Assembly (NCBI GenBank): GCA_903839965.1
Contig: CAIMEK010000797.1
Span: 1-13,138 of the forward strand
Direction of reading: 5' to 3'
DNA: 13,138 bases
Origin: an uncultured Acetobacteraceae bacterium
GTDB taxonomy: Bacteria > Pseudomonadota > Alphaproteobacteria > Acetobacterales > Acetobacteraceae
This document shows positions 6,829 through 13,138 of the stretch, in pieces. The translations under genes and the position numbers were made by a program. The notes beneath the pieces are model-generated. The model was given only the letters and a program-made list of their open reading frames with translations. It ran no database searches and was not told where the DNA came from. How positions within the stretch are numbered: position 1 is the stretch's first letter; every line of letters begins with the position of its first letter.

Positions 6829-7695
6829 ATGGCAACCGAACTGCCGCGCCTGAACGGCGCCATCCGCGCATTGGCGGCCGGCTCGCCTGCCTTCGCCACC
6901 TTCGCCCCGCCCGAGATCGGCGCCGCGCTCACCGTCGGTGCCGCCGCCTACGATGCCGTGGTGTTCGAGATGGAACACAATCCCTACGACATCACCGCGC
7001 TGCGCCATTGCCTGCAGTACATGCTTAACCGGCGCCAGATCGTCACCTCCGGCAGTCTCGCGCCGGCGGTTACGCCGTTCGTCCGCATTCCGCCCAACGG
7101 CGGCGAGCACAGCCAGTGGATGGCCAAGCAGGTGCTCGATGTCGGCGTCTACGGCGTGGTGTGGCCGCATGTCAGTACGGTGGACGATGCTCGCAATGCC
7201 GTGCAGGCCTGCCGCTATCCGCGCCCGCCGGAGGCGCCGCGCTACGATCCGCCCGGCCAGCGCGGCGATGCACCCACCGCGGCCGCCCGCTACTGGGGCC
7301 TCACCGGGCCGGAATACTACAGCCGGGCCGACGTCTGGCCGCTCGATCCAGCCGGCGAAATCCTGGTGGTGATCATGTGCGAGGAGAAGCGCGCGATTGC
7401 CAACCTGCCAGCCATGCTGGAACAGGTGCCGGGCATCGGCGTGGTGCTGATCGGCGAGGGCGACCTGTCGCAGGATCTCGGTCATCCCCGCCAGTACGAG
7501 CATCCTACGGTCGCCTCGGCGATTGACGACGTGCTGGCGATCTGCGCGCAGTACAAGGTGCCCTGCGGCCATCCGCACGTCGACGCCAGGAACGTGGAGG
7601 GGCTGCTGGCCAAGGGCTTCAGCTGGCTGATGCCCGCCCCGGTGCCCAGCTTTGCCGCCCTGGAGATCGGGCGGCGCGCCGCCGGACGCAGTTGA
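6829..7695 (+). CDS. HpcH/HpaI family aldolase (2-oxo acid/citrate lyase-type TIM barrel)
   Basis: A 288-aa class II pyruvate-type aldolase. Compared with HpaI, the catalytic histidine is H50 in FEMEHNPYD, the pyruvate-binding arginine R86 in FVRIPP, and the metal ligands E185 in CEEKRAIANL and D212 in GEGDLSQDLG. VLDVGVYGVVWP (102-113) and GLLAKGFSWLM (258-268) are further family blocks. The family cleaves or forms C-C bonds between pyruvate (or a similar 2-oxo acid) and an aldehyde; the true substrate is not visible. Compared with HpaI (about 260 aa) there is extra sequence around 130-172 (containing YWGLTGPEYY), between the glycine-loop region and the metal glutamate, a form often seen in uncharacterised relatives. 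ATG 6829 has AAGAG about 9 nt upstream. It seems to be a single-gene unit, convergent with the next gene at a 1-bp gap. Confidence 0.88.
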   Translation: MATELPRLNGAIRALAAGSPAFATFAPPEIGAALTVGAAAYDAVVFEMEHNPYDITALRHCLQYMLNRRQIVTSGSLAPAVTPFVRIPPNGGEHSQWMAKQVLDVGVYGVVWPHVSTVDDARNAVQACRYPRPPEAPRYDPPGQRGDAPTAAARYWGLTGPEYYSRADVWPLDPAGEILVVIMCEEKRAIANLPAMLEQVPGIGVVLIGEGDLSQDLGHPRQYEHPTVASAIDDVLAICAQYKVPCGHPHVDARNVEGLLAKGFSWLMPAPVPSFAALEIGRRAAGRS

Positions 7696-7696
7696 G

Positions 7697-8125
7697 CTAA
7701 CGCAGGTAGCCGGCGTCGCGCGGACGGTCGCGCAGGTCGGCGCCCTCGCCGGGCTCGCCGTCCGCCAGCGGGGTTTCGTCGAAATCGTGGTCACCGCCGT
7801 GGGCGCGCACCGCCCGTTCGCGTGGCCCGGCCATGCGATCGACCGCGTAGATCGCCGCGATGCCCAGGCTCCGGGCCAGGGTGACCGCCTGGTGCAGCGC
7901 TTCGCCGAGGTCCGCCGGGCTGCCGTCGCTCGCCGCCGGCACGCTGACCTGTCGCGGCGCCGTCCCGTCGTCGACGATGATCTCCACCACCGTGGCCTTC
8001 GGGTCGTCCTCGCCGAACCGGCGTATCACCAGCACGTAGGGCCCACGTTCCGGCAGCGGATCGTGCGGCTCCAGCCTGTGCAGTCCCGGCGCAGCCATCA
8101 CCGGGGTAGGAATCCGCCGTTCCAT
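7697..8125 (-). CDS. Hypothetical protein, about 142 aa, acidic C-terminus
   Basis: I do not recognise a family. The 142-aa product has coding-like composition: a mixed alpha/beta core with GPYVLVIRRF, a beta strand KATVVEIIVDDG, and a helix LGEALHQAVTLARSLGIAAIYAVDRM, followed by a hydrophilic Arg/Asp/Glu-rich tail (RAHGGDHDFDETPLADG). There is no signal peptide or membrane segment, so it is probably cytoplasmic. The start is set at ATG 8125 because GGAGG lies exactly 8 nt upstream; the alternative in-frame GTG at 8140 overlaps that ribosome site and would destroy its use. It ends 1 bp from the aldolase stop, tail to tail, and its promoter must lie in the AT-richer stretch that it shares divergently with the Tad-like operon. 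Confidence 0.7.
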   Translation of the reverse strand: MERRIPTPVMAAPGLHRLEPHDPLPERGPYVLVIRRFGEDDPKATVVEIIVDDGTAPRQVSVPAASDGSPADLGEALHQAVTLARSLGIAAIYAVDRMAGPRERAVRAHGGDHDFDETPLADGEPGEGADLRDRPRDAGYLR

Positions 8126-8471
8126 GGTTGCCGCCTCCACTGGGATGCTCGCTCAACGACGCGCGCCGCCATACGGTTGCGCCTGCCCGGACCAGGCATT
8201 CGAAGCAGTAACTTATTCGAGAATGGGCCAGACAGCATCAATATCGGCCCCTGGAAGCAAAATGCAATGACCTCGTGGATTACCCCGTCACAAAAGTGGC
8301 TCATCCTGCAGATTTACTCACATCCGCGTAACCGTTCGTGGCGTCAAACGGATTGTGATGACATCGCACGGCTGGTTCGACCCATAACGCCATCCGCAAT
8401 GTTCCACACGCAACAGGCAACCCCAGATTGGACGACCCAGCATCGAAGATGCGTCAAAGCATGAGGTCGAT
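8126..8471. other. Long AT-richer divergent intergenic region before the Tad-like genes
   Basis: No convincing gene lies here. From about 8197 to 8460 the GC content is near 53% (31, 31 and 33 G/C in the three 60-base lines from 8221), against roughly 70% in the coding parts. An imperfect inverted repeat, CATTCGAA (8197-8204) with TTCGAGAATG (8216-8225), and a weak GGGCC/GGCCC pair (8225-8229, 8246-8250) are visible. The region must carry the promoters for the minus-strand hypothetical gene and the plus-strand Tad-like pair. I could not assign a -35/-10 pair at proper spacing. The AT-richness may reflect regulatory DNA or transferred sequence. Confidence 0.55.
8134..8138 (-). promoter_or_regulatory. 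Ribosome binding site deciding the start of the 142-aa hypothetical gene
   Basis: Minus-strand GGAGG is followed by eight bases and ATG (8125-8123). It favours ATG 8125 over GTG 8140, which lies immediately upstream of the site. Confidence 0.75.
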
Positions 8472-9065
8472 ATGGCGCACATAATGCCCTGGAAGCGGCG
8501 ACCGTCCGCTCCGCCGCCAGAACCCGTTTGCGAGATCCGCCCCGGCGGTCCGCCGGCGGTCGCCGTCGCGCCTGCCGCCGCCGCCGGCCGGCCGATGACC
8601 GGCTTCGACCGGGTGTTCCGCCGCCGCGCCTGGCGGCAGGCAATGGCCGACCGCAAGGGCGTCACCGCGCTGGAGACTGCGGTGATCCTGTCCGTGCTGC
8701 TGACCGTCATGCTCGGCATCATCAACACCGGCATCCTGTTCAACAACTTCCTCCAGCTCAACAATCTCGTGCGGGTGGCATCGCGGGTGCTCGCCGCCAG
8801 CCGCGGCAACGCCACGCCCTTCACCAATGCAACCACGGCGGGCTACGCCTCCGCGCCGAGCCTGACCAAGGCGAGCATCACTCTCACACTGACCGTCGCC
8901 GGAGCGGGCTGCACGGCCGACGGCGCCTGCGCAACGTCGCTCACCAGCAATCCGGGCGGCACCGCGAGCGTGTCGGCCAGCTATCCCTGCAACATGACCT
9001 TCATGGGAGTGAACTTCATCCCGGGCTGCAGCCTCAGTTCCAGCACGGCGGAGCGCATCGAATGA
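8472..9065 (+). CDS. TadE-like pilus assembly/pseudopilin-type protein
   Basis: A 197-aa protein with one TadE-like segment: DRKGVTALETAVILSVLLTVMLGIINTGILF (60-90), where the RKG-TALE start and E68 match the pattern of Flp/Tad prepilin-like proteins, followed by a typical amphipathic helix. The rest is a Thr/Ser/Ala-rich exported domain with four Cys (C147, C153, C173, C186), a possible pair of disulfides. The first 59 residues are a Pro/Ala/Arg-rich stretch that TadE proteins usually lack. ATG 8472 has GAGGT (8463-8467) 4 nt upstream; later in-frame ATGs at 8595 and 8643 would give a classical short start but have weaker sites. It overlaps the TadG-like gene by 4 nt (ATGA), so the two are co-translated. 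It is likely anchored in the inner membrane with its C-terminus periplasmic. It is not the major Flp pilin, which is shorter. Confidence 0.75.
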   Translation: MAHIMPWKRRPSAPPPEPVCEIRPGGPPAVAVAPAAAAGRPMTGFDRVFRRRAWRQAMADRKGVTALETAVILSVLLTVMLGIINTGILFNNFLQLNNLVRVASRVLAASRGNATPFTNATTAGYASAPSLTKASITLTLTVAGAGCTADGACATSLTSNPGGTASVSASYPCNMTFMGVNFIPGCSLSSSTAERIE

Positions 9066-10417
9066 GACGACAAATATCCTCCATCATCTCGTCCGGCCGT
9101 GGCGTTTGGCGTGACCGGCGCGGCGTGGCCGCCCCGCTGGTGGCCGTTTCGGCGGTGGTGCTGTTCGGCGTCGCCGGACTGGCGGTCGATGTCGGCGCGG
9201 CGCTCGCCACCAGGAACGCGCTGCAGGCCTCGACGGATGCGGCGGCGATGGCGGGTGCGCAGGACATCAACTGCGCGACCTGCACGGCCAGCCAACCCGT
9301 CACCACCGCAACGGCCTACAGCGCGGTCGCGGGCGGCAAGAACGTCAGAAGCGGCATTACGGCAACGATGGTCGCCGGCTACCCGGCGGTGAGATGCTTC
9401 ACGTCCACCGGGATCACCTGCGCCGGCCCGAGCGGCGGCAACGCCATCGTGGTGAAGCAGCAGGCGAGCGTGCCGACGACCTTCGCGCGCGTGCTCGGCA
9501 TCAACTCGTTCAACGTCACCACGACCGCGACGGCCAGCGCGGCCGGCGGCATCTCCAAACCGCTGCACGTCATGCTGGTGCTCGACACCACGCGGTCGAT
9601 GGGCACCACCCCGGATCCCAATTGCGGCGTTTCGGGGGCGACGAGATTGACCTGCGCACTCATGGGGATCCAGATCATCGAGACCACCTTGGCACCATCG
9701 GTGGACCAGATCGGCCTCATGGTGTTTCCGGGCCTGACGAACGCGAGCCAGGTGCAATACGACACCAACTGTTCGGGTACCAGCCCCGCGATCGCACCGT
9801 ACGGCTCAACGCCGGCACCGGTCTACCAGATCGTGCCCCTCAGCACCGATTACCGCACGAGCGACACATCGAAGACGCTGAACCCGTCCTCCGCCCTCGC
9901 CAAGGCATCCTCAACCTCGACCCAGGGTGCTGCCGGCTGCAACAATGGCGTGCAAGCCCCGGGCGGCATGGGCACCTATTTCGCCGAGGCGATTACCGCC
10001 GCCCAGGCCGCCCTCGCCGCGAGCGCGCAGCCGAACACGCAGAACGTCATCATCCTGCTCAGCGACGGCGCCGCCAACGCCTCAAGCCCGACGCAAATAA
10101 CGGCTGCCCTGGGCACCAACGAGTGCCACGCGGCAATCACGGCGGCCAGGGCCGCTGGCGCCGCCGGGACCTGGGTCTATTCCCTCGCCTACGGCGCGAC
10201 CACCGCCACCACCGATTGCAGCAAGGACACGGGGTCGAATGCGATCACGCCCTGCGCGACGATGCAGCAGATCGCATCCGACCCGACAAAGTTCTACTCG
10301 GACAACATCACCGCCTGCACATCGGCCAACTCTTCGCTGGTCGGCCTGCTCGCCACTTTCGGCGCGATCGCGCAGTCCCTGCTGCCGCCGCGCATGCTGC
10401 CTGACAACACCACCTGA
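9062..10417 (+). CDS. TadG-like protein with von Willebrand factor A domain
   Basis: A 451-aa protein. Residues 14-66 form the TadE/G N-terminal module (RDRRGVAAPLVAVSAVVLFG with a membrane helix, then the LATRNALQASTDAAAMAGA segment). A vWA domain follows, with the MIDAS start DTTRSMG (D175 and S179, T177 in place of Ser), a second acidic loop near T305 in GGMGTYF, and LLSDGAAN with D335. It has an even spread of Cys (for example C71/C74, C188, C198, C237, C293, C355, C386 and C398), so the periplasmic or extracellular part is probably disulfide-stabilised. TadG-type proteins belong to tight-adherence (Flp) pilus systems, but the ATPase, secretin and Flp pilin genes are not in this window. 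It is coupled to the TadE-like gene by an ATGA overlap. The C-terminus ends after LLPPRMLPDNTT. Confidence 0.85.
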   Translation: MRRQISSIISSGRGVWRDRRGVAAPLVAVSAVVLFGVAGLAVDVGAALATRNALQASTDAAAMAGAQDINCATCTASQPVTTATAYSAVAGGKNVRSGITATMVAGYPAVRCFTSTGITCAGPSGGNAIVVKQQASVPTTFARVLGINSFNVTTTATASAAGGISKPLHVMLVLDTTRSMGTTPDPNCGVSGATRLTCALMGIQIIETTLAPSVDQIGLMVFPGLTNASQVQYDTNCSGTSPAIAPYGSTPAPVYQIVPLSTDYRTSDTSKTLNPSSALAKASSTSTQGAAGCNNGVQAPGGMGTYFAEAITAAQAALAASAQPNTQNVIILLSDGAANASSPTQITAALGTNECHAAITAARAAGAAGTWVYSLAYGATTATTDCSKDTGSNAITPCATMQQIASDPTKFYSDNITACTSANSSLVGLLATFGAIAQSLLPPRMLPDNTT

Positions 10418-10436
10418 CCCGCAGGGCGACGGCCGC

Positions 10437-10667
10437 CTACGCCTCCGGCTCCGCAATTCCCAATCGGTCCGCGATCCGGCCGGCCAGCCGCAACCCGGCC
10501 CCGAGCGCCACCACCGCGGCGCCCAGGGCGGCGAAGTTCTGCGATATGCCGACAACATCGCAAACCCAGGCCAGCACCGCGCCGCACGCCAACCCCAGCG
10601 GCAACACCACCGCCAGCTTCACCAGCAGCCGCCCGCCCAACGGATTCGCCCGCAGCCAGGCCAGCAT
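10437..10667 (-). CDS. Small two-helix membrane protein, coupled to the deacetylase
   Basis: A 76-aa product with two hydrophobic helices, KLAVVLPLGLACGAVLAWVC (17-36) and ALGAAVVALGAGLRLAG (47-63), and short charged ends, so it is probably an inner-membrane protein. I do not recognise the family. ATG 10667 shares its A with the TGA of the upstream deacetylase gene (TGATG), which argues for translational coupling and a functional link. An in-frame GTG at 10691 would extend it into the deacetylase gene and is less likely. It converges on the TadG-like gene, with 19 bp between the stop codons. Confidence 0.65.
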   Translation of the reverse strand: MLAWLRANPLGGRLLVKLAVVLPLGLACGAVLAWVCDVVGISQNFAALGAAVVALGAGLRLAGRIADRLGIAEPEA

Positions 10668-11587
10668 CACAACCCGGCCTGCTCCTTGCACCAGCGCGCC
10701 ACCTGCTCATGCGTGGCGAACCAGACCTGGCCGCGCGACTTCATGTAGCGGATCAGCCGCCGCAACACCCCGATGCGGCTGCGGTGGCCGCTGTAGTGCG
10801 GATGCATGGTCAACAGGAACAGCCCGCCCTCCTCGAACGCGCCGTCGAACTCGGCCCGGAAGATCTCCTCCACGCCCGACGGCGGCGTGTACGGCCGCAG
10901 CCCGGAAAACCGCTGCATGTTCCAGTACACCGCATCGTCGCGAATCCACTCCGGCGGCAACTCCACGATGCCGGTCGGCACGCCGTCCGCCAGCAGCTCG
11001 TAGGCGTCGTCGTCCGCCATCAGGCTGCTGTCGTAGAGCAGCCCCATCTCGATGACGATTTGCAGCGTGTTGGGCGAGAAATCCCAGCTCGCCGTGCGCA
11101 TGCCCACCGGCGCGCGCCCGGCCAGCCCGGCCAGCACCTCCGCGGCACGGAAACTCAGGTCGCGCTCGGCCTCATAAGGCAACGTGGTGTTGCGCTCGTG
11201 AATCCAGGAATGGATGCCGATCTCGTGGCCGTCCGCCGCCACCGCGCGCACTTCCTCCGGATGCAGCAGGGCCGACACCGCCGGGTAGAAAAAAGTGGCG
11301 ACGCACTGCTCGCGCTCCAGCAGCGCACGGATGCGCGGCACACCCTGGCGGGCGCCGTACTGGCCCTGGCTGAGCCGCATCGGGCTCTCGTCGCCCTCGC
11401 GCAGCGGATTGGTCTCGTGGTCGGCGTCGAACGACAGCGCCACCGCGCAGTGCGCCCCGCCTGGCCAGGACTCCGGCTTCAGGCTACGCCCGGCACGGGC
11501 ACGGTTGACGATGCCCCGCCACACTTCCTCCGGCCACTGCCAGGGTTCCATGCCCGGGGGCGCGATCTGCGATTTGGTATCGGTCAT
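10667..11587 (-). CDS. Polysaccharide deacetylase family hydrolase (HpPgdA/cyclic-imidase-like)
   Basis: A 306-aa NodB-homology (carbohydrate esterase 4-like) hydrolase without a signal peptide or membrane segment, so cytoplasmic as drawn. Likely metal and catalytic residues are D54 and D56 in SFDADHE, H126 and H130 in GHEIGIHSWIHE, and H262 in LTMHPHYSG. The middle block RTASWDFSPNTLQIV (164-178) and the following DSSLMADDDAYEL parallel Helicobacter PgdA, a family with both peptidoglycan deacetylase and cyclic imidase relatives. Lack of an export signal speaks against an extracellular polysaccharide substrate and leaves small cyclic imides or amides plausible; this is inference. A strong site, GGAGGAGGG on the minus strand (11604-11596), lies 8 nt before ATG 11587. 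It is coupled to the small membrane protein gene (TGATG) and divergent from the amidase gene 79 bp away. Confidence 0.88.
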   Translation of the reverse strand: MTDTKSQIAPPGMEPWQWPEEVWRGIVNRARAGRSLKPESWPGGAHCAVALSFDADHETNPLREGDESPMRLSQGQYGARQGVPRIRALLEREQCVATFFYPAVSALLHPEEVRAVAADGHEIGIHSWIHERNTTLPYEAERDLSFRAAEVLAGLAGRAPVGMRTASWDFSPNTLQIVIEMGLLYDSSLMADDDAYELLADGVPTGIVELPPEWIRDDAVYWNMQRFSGLRPYTPPSGVEEIFRAEFDGAFEEGGLFLLTMHPHYSGHRSRIGVLRRLIRYMKSRGQVWFATHEQVARWCKEQAGL

Positions 11588-11666
11588 TCGGGGTTCCCTC
11601 CTCCGTCGCGGACTCTATGCTGCGCGCGAACGCCGTTCCCATAAAGCCCATCCCCCGGAAGCAAGC

Positions 11667-13061
11667 ATGACCGCCACCGATCCAGCCCTGATGTCCGCCG
11701 AAGAACTCCTGGCCCACTACGCCCGTCGCGACCTCAGTCCCACCGAGGCGCTGCAGGCCGTCACCGAGCGCATCGCCCGAATGAACCCGGAAATCAATGC
11801 CTTCGCGGTGATGAACCCCGCCAGCCTGGCGGCCGCCGGCGAGAGCGAGGCCCGCTGGCAGGCCGGTCGACCGCGCGGAATGCTGGACGGCGTGCCGGTG
11901 ACGGTGAAGGACCTGATCGACGTCGCCGGCCTGCCCACCCGCCGCGGCTCGAGACTGACAGACCCGGCGCCGAAAACCTTCGACGCGCCCTCGGTCGTCG
12001 GATTGAAGGAACAGGGCGCGGTCATCATCGGCAAGACCACGACCACCGAATTCGGCTGGAAGTCGCCCGGCGACAACCCGCTGCACGGCATCACCCGCAA
12101 CCCCTGGAACAAGCTGCACACCCCCGGCGGCTCTTCCTCCGGCGGCGCCGCCGCGGCCGCCGCCGGCTTCGGGCCGCTGCATGTCGGCAGCGACGGCGGC
12201 GGCTCCATCCGCATCCCCGCGGCCTGGTGCGGCGTGGTCGGGCTGAAACCGAGCTTCGGCCGCGTGCCGCAATGGCCGGCCGGCGCCTTCGCGCCGGTGT
12301 CGGTGGTCGGCCCGCTGACCCGCACCGTGCACGACGCCGCTCTGACGCTCTCCGCCATCGCCCGCTTCGACCTGCGCGACCCGTTCTGCCTGCCCCCCGA
12401 AGCGCACGACCGCGACTGGCGCACCGGCATCGAGGAAGGCGTGGCCGAGATGCGGGTGGCCGTGCTGCGCCGCCCTGGCTTCGAGGCGCCGGTCGACTGG
12501 GAAGGCATCGCCGCCGTCGAACAGGCCGCGCAGTTGCTCATGGAAGCCGGCGCCGAAGTGGAAGAGGTCGACCCCGGCCTGCCCGACACCTCCGAAATCT
12601 TCTGCCGCATGTGGGGCGTGGCCCTGGCCGGCCTGGTGCAGTCCTACCCCGAGTCGCGCCGCCACCTGCTCGACGAGGGCCTGCTGGACGTGGCCGCGGC
12701 GAACATCGACGTGCCGGCGACCGAAATGCTGCGGCTGGAGGCGAACCGCGTTGCCGCCGCCCACGCCATGGCCCGCCTGCACCAGCGCTACGACCTCGTG
12801 CTGTGCCCCACGGTGCCCGGTCTGGCCCCGCTGACCGACGCACCGATCGGCGATGCCATGCAAGCCCTGTGGACGAACTGGGCGCCCTGGACCTTCGCCT
12901 TCAACCTGACCCGCCAACCCGCCATCGCCGTGCCGATGGGCTTCGCCGAAAACGGCCTGCCCCGCTCCGTGCAGATCGCCGCGGCCCTGTATCGCGACGA
13001 CCTCGTGCTGCGGGCGGCCCGCACCCTGGAGGTGGCGCAGCCGTTTACTATGGTGGAGTGA
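11667..13061 (+). CDS. Amidase-signature family amidase
   Basis: A 464-aa serine amidase of normal length for the AS family. The catalytic triad is visible: K81 in VTVKDLIDVAG, S156 in HTPGGSSSGGAAAA and nucleophile S180 in GSDGGGSIRIPAAWCG. Further family blocks are VIIGKTTTTEFGWK (119-132), GLKPSFGRVPQWP (192-204) and CPTVPGLAPL near 380-389. AS enzymes hydrolyse amides to carboxylates and ammonia; members range from acylamide hydrolases to GatA, but with no GatB/C nearby a free catabolic amidase is more likely. There is no signal peptide. ATG 11667 has a purine-rich GGAAG 5 nt before it, a modest site. It shares the 79-bp divergent control region with the deacetylase/imidase-like gene, which suggests coordinated expression and perhaps a two-step imide-to-acid route. 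After the stop the DNA forms the hairpins listed separately. Confidence 0.94.
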   Translation: MTATDPALMSAEELLAHYARRDLSPTEALQAVTERIARMNPEINAFAVMNPASLAAAGESEARWQAGRPRGMLDGVPVTVKDLIDVAGLPTRRGSRLTDPAPKTFDAPSVVGLKEQGAVIIGKTTTTEFGWKSPGDNPLHGITRNPWNKLHTPGGSSSGGAAAAAAGFGPLHVGSDGGGSIRIPAAWCGVVGLKPSFGRVPQWPAGAFAPVSVVGPLTRTVHDAALTLSAIARFDLRDPFCLPPEAHDRDWRTGIEEGVAEMRVAVLRRPGFEAPVDWEGIAAVEQAAQLLMEAGAEVEEVDPGLPDTSEIFCRMWGVALAGLVQSYPESRRHLLDEGLLDVAAANIDVPATEMLRLEANRVAAAHAMARLHQRYDLVLCPTVPGLAPLTDAPIGDAMQALWTNWAPWTFAFNLTRQPAIAVPMGFAENGLPRSVQIAAALYRDDLVLRAARTLEVAQPFTMVE

Positions 13062-13069
13062 AGGTAAGG

Positions 13070-13086
13070 CGAGGGCTCCGCCCTCG
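13070..13086 (+). terminator. Perfect 7-bp stem, 3-nt loop hairpin after the amidase gene
   Basis: CGAGGGC (13070-13076) pairs with GCCCTCG (13080-13086) around the loop TCC, 8 bp after the amidase stop. There is no following T-run, so it is not a classical intrinsic terminator, though GC-rich genomes often use hairpins without a U-tract. It may instead be the first element of the larger repeat just downstream. Confidence 0.5.
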
Positions 13087-13091
13087 ACCCG

Positions 13092-13137
13092 CCAAGTCCG
13101 GCGCGCGCCTTCGCGCGACGGGCCGGGAGGCCCTTGG
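13092..13137. repeat. Nested inverted repeat, possible dispersed intergenic repeat unit
   Basis: An outer arm CCAAG (13092-13096) pairs with CTTGG (13133-13137), an inner CCGGC (13098-13102) with GCCGG (13122-13126), and a central CGCGCG (13102-13107) with CGCGCG (13112-13117). The arrangement, a hairpin plus a longer nested palindrome next to a gene stop, recalls REP-like intergenic units of GC-rich alphaproteobacteria. Only one copy is visible here and the unit may extend past the right edge. Confidence 0.45.
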
Positions 13138-13138
13138 A

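Noticed and set aside
10709..11644. A 311-codon plus-strand open frame opposite the deacetylase.
   Set aside because: The minus strand carries the deacetylase motifs in the right order; the plus frame is compositionally biased.
11484..12917. A 477-codon minus-strand open frame opposite the amidase.
   Set aside because: It is a shadow of the amidase frame, with a Gly/Gln/His/Arg-rich product and no motifs.

Overview
The window is very GC-rich, with strong G/C preference at third codon positions, and is densely packed with single genes and short operons on both strands. The gene families (a Hint_2-type Hint protein, a SapC family protein, a PepSY/OmpR/PhoQ-like operon, TadE/TadG-like pilus genes) and the compound inverted repeat at the right edge fit a free-living alphaproteobacterium. 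Acetobacteraceae is my best guess, but this is an impression from family content and not a phylogenetic result. I see no rRNA, tRNA, CRISPR array, transposase or phage gene.

Left part (1-3055): an open reading frame cut by the left edge runs into the tail of a minus-strand Hint-domain gene whose self-processing residues look lost. Across a divergent gap is a SapC family gene, which converges on a minus-strand M20 amidohydrolase close to AbgB (the large subunit of p-aminobenzoyl-glutamate hydrolase). No AbgA or AbgT partner is present.

Centre-left (3177-6692): a three-gene signalling operon encodes a small exported PepSY protein, an OmpR-family response regulator and a PhoQ-like histidine kinase. 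The genes are joined by 1-nt and 4-nt overlaps and preceded by two GTTCAG repeats 11 bp apart, a likely response-regulator site. The kinase gene overlaps tail-to-tail by 85 bp with a membrane glycosyltransferase of the GT87/DUF2029 family.

Centre-right (6829-10417): a HpcH/HpaI-type aldolase gene is followed, 1 bp away, by a convergent hypothetical gene. An intergenic stretch of about 350 bp, clearly less GC-rich over most of its length, then leads into two overlapping genes, a TadE-like pseudopilin-type protein and a TadG-like protein with a von Willebrand A domain. Together they probably form envelope or pilus-associated surface components.

Right part (10437-13138): a minus-strand pair, a polysaccharide deacetylase/imidase-type hydrolase and a coupled 76-aa membrane protein, is divergent from an amidase-signature enzyme. 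The pairing of a possible cyclic-imide hydrolase with an amidase suggests, but does not prove, a small C-N bond hydrolysis module. The window ends in a hairpin and a larger nested inverted repeat that may be a member of a dispersed intergenic repeat family.

No feature points to a clearly new defence or mobile system. The points most worth checking are the imidase/amidase pairing, the degenerate Hint protein, the H-box change in the kinase with its direct-repeat operator, and the isolated TadE/TadG pair.
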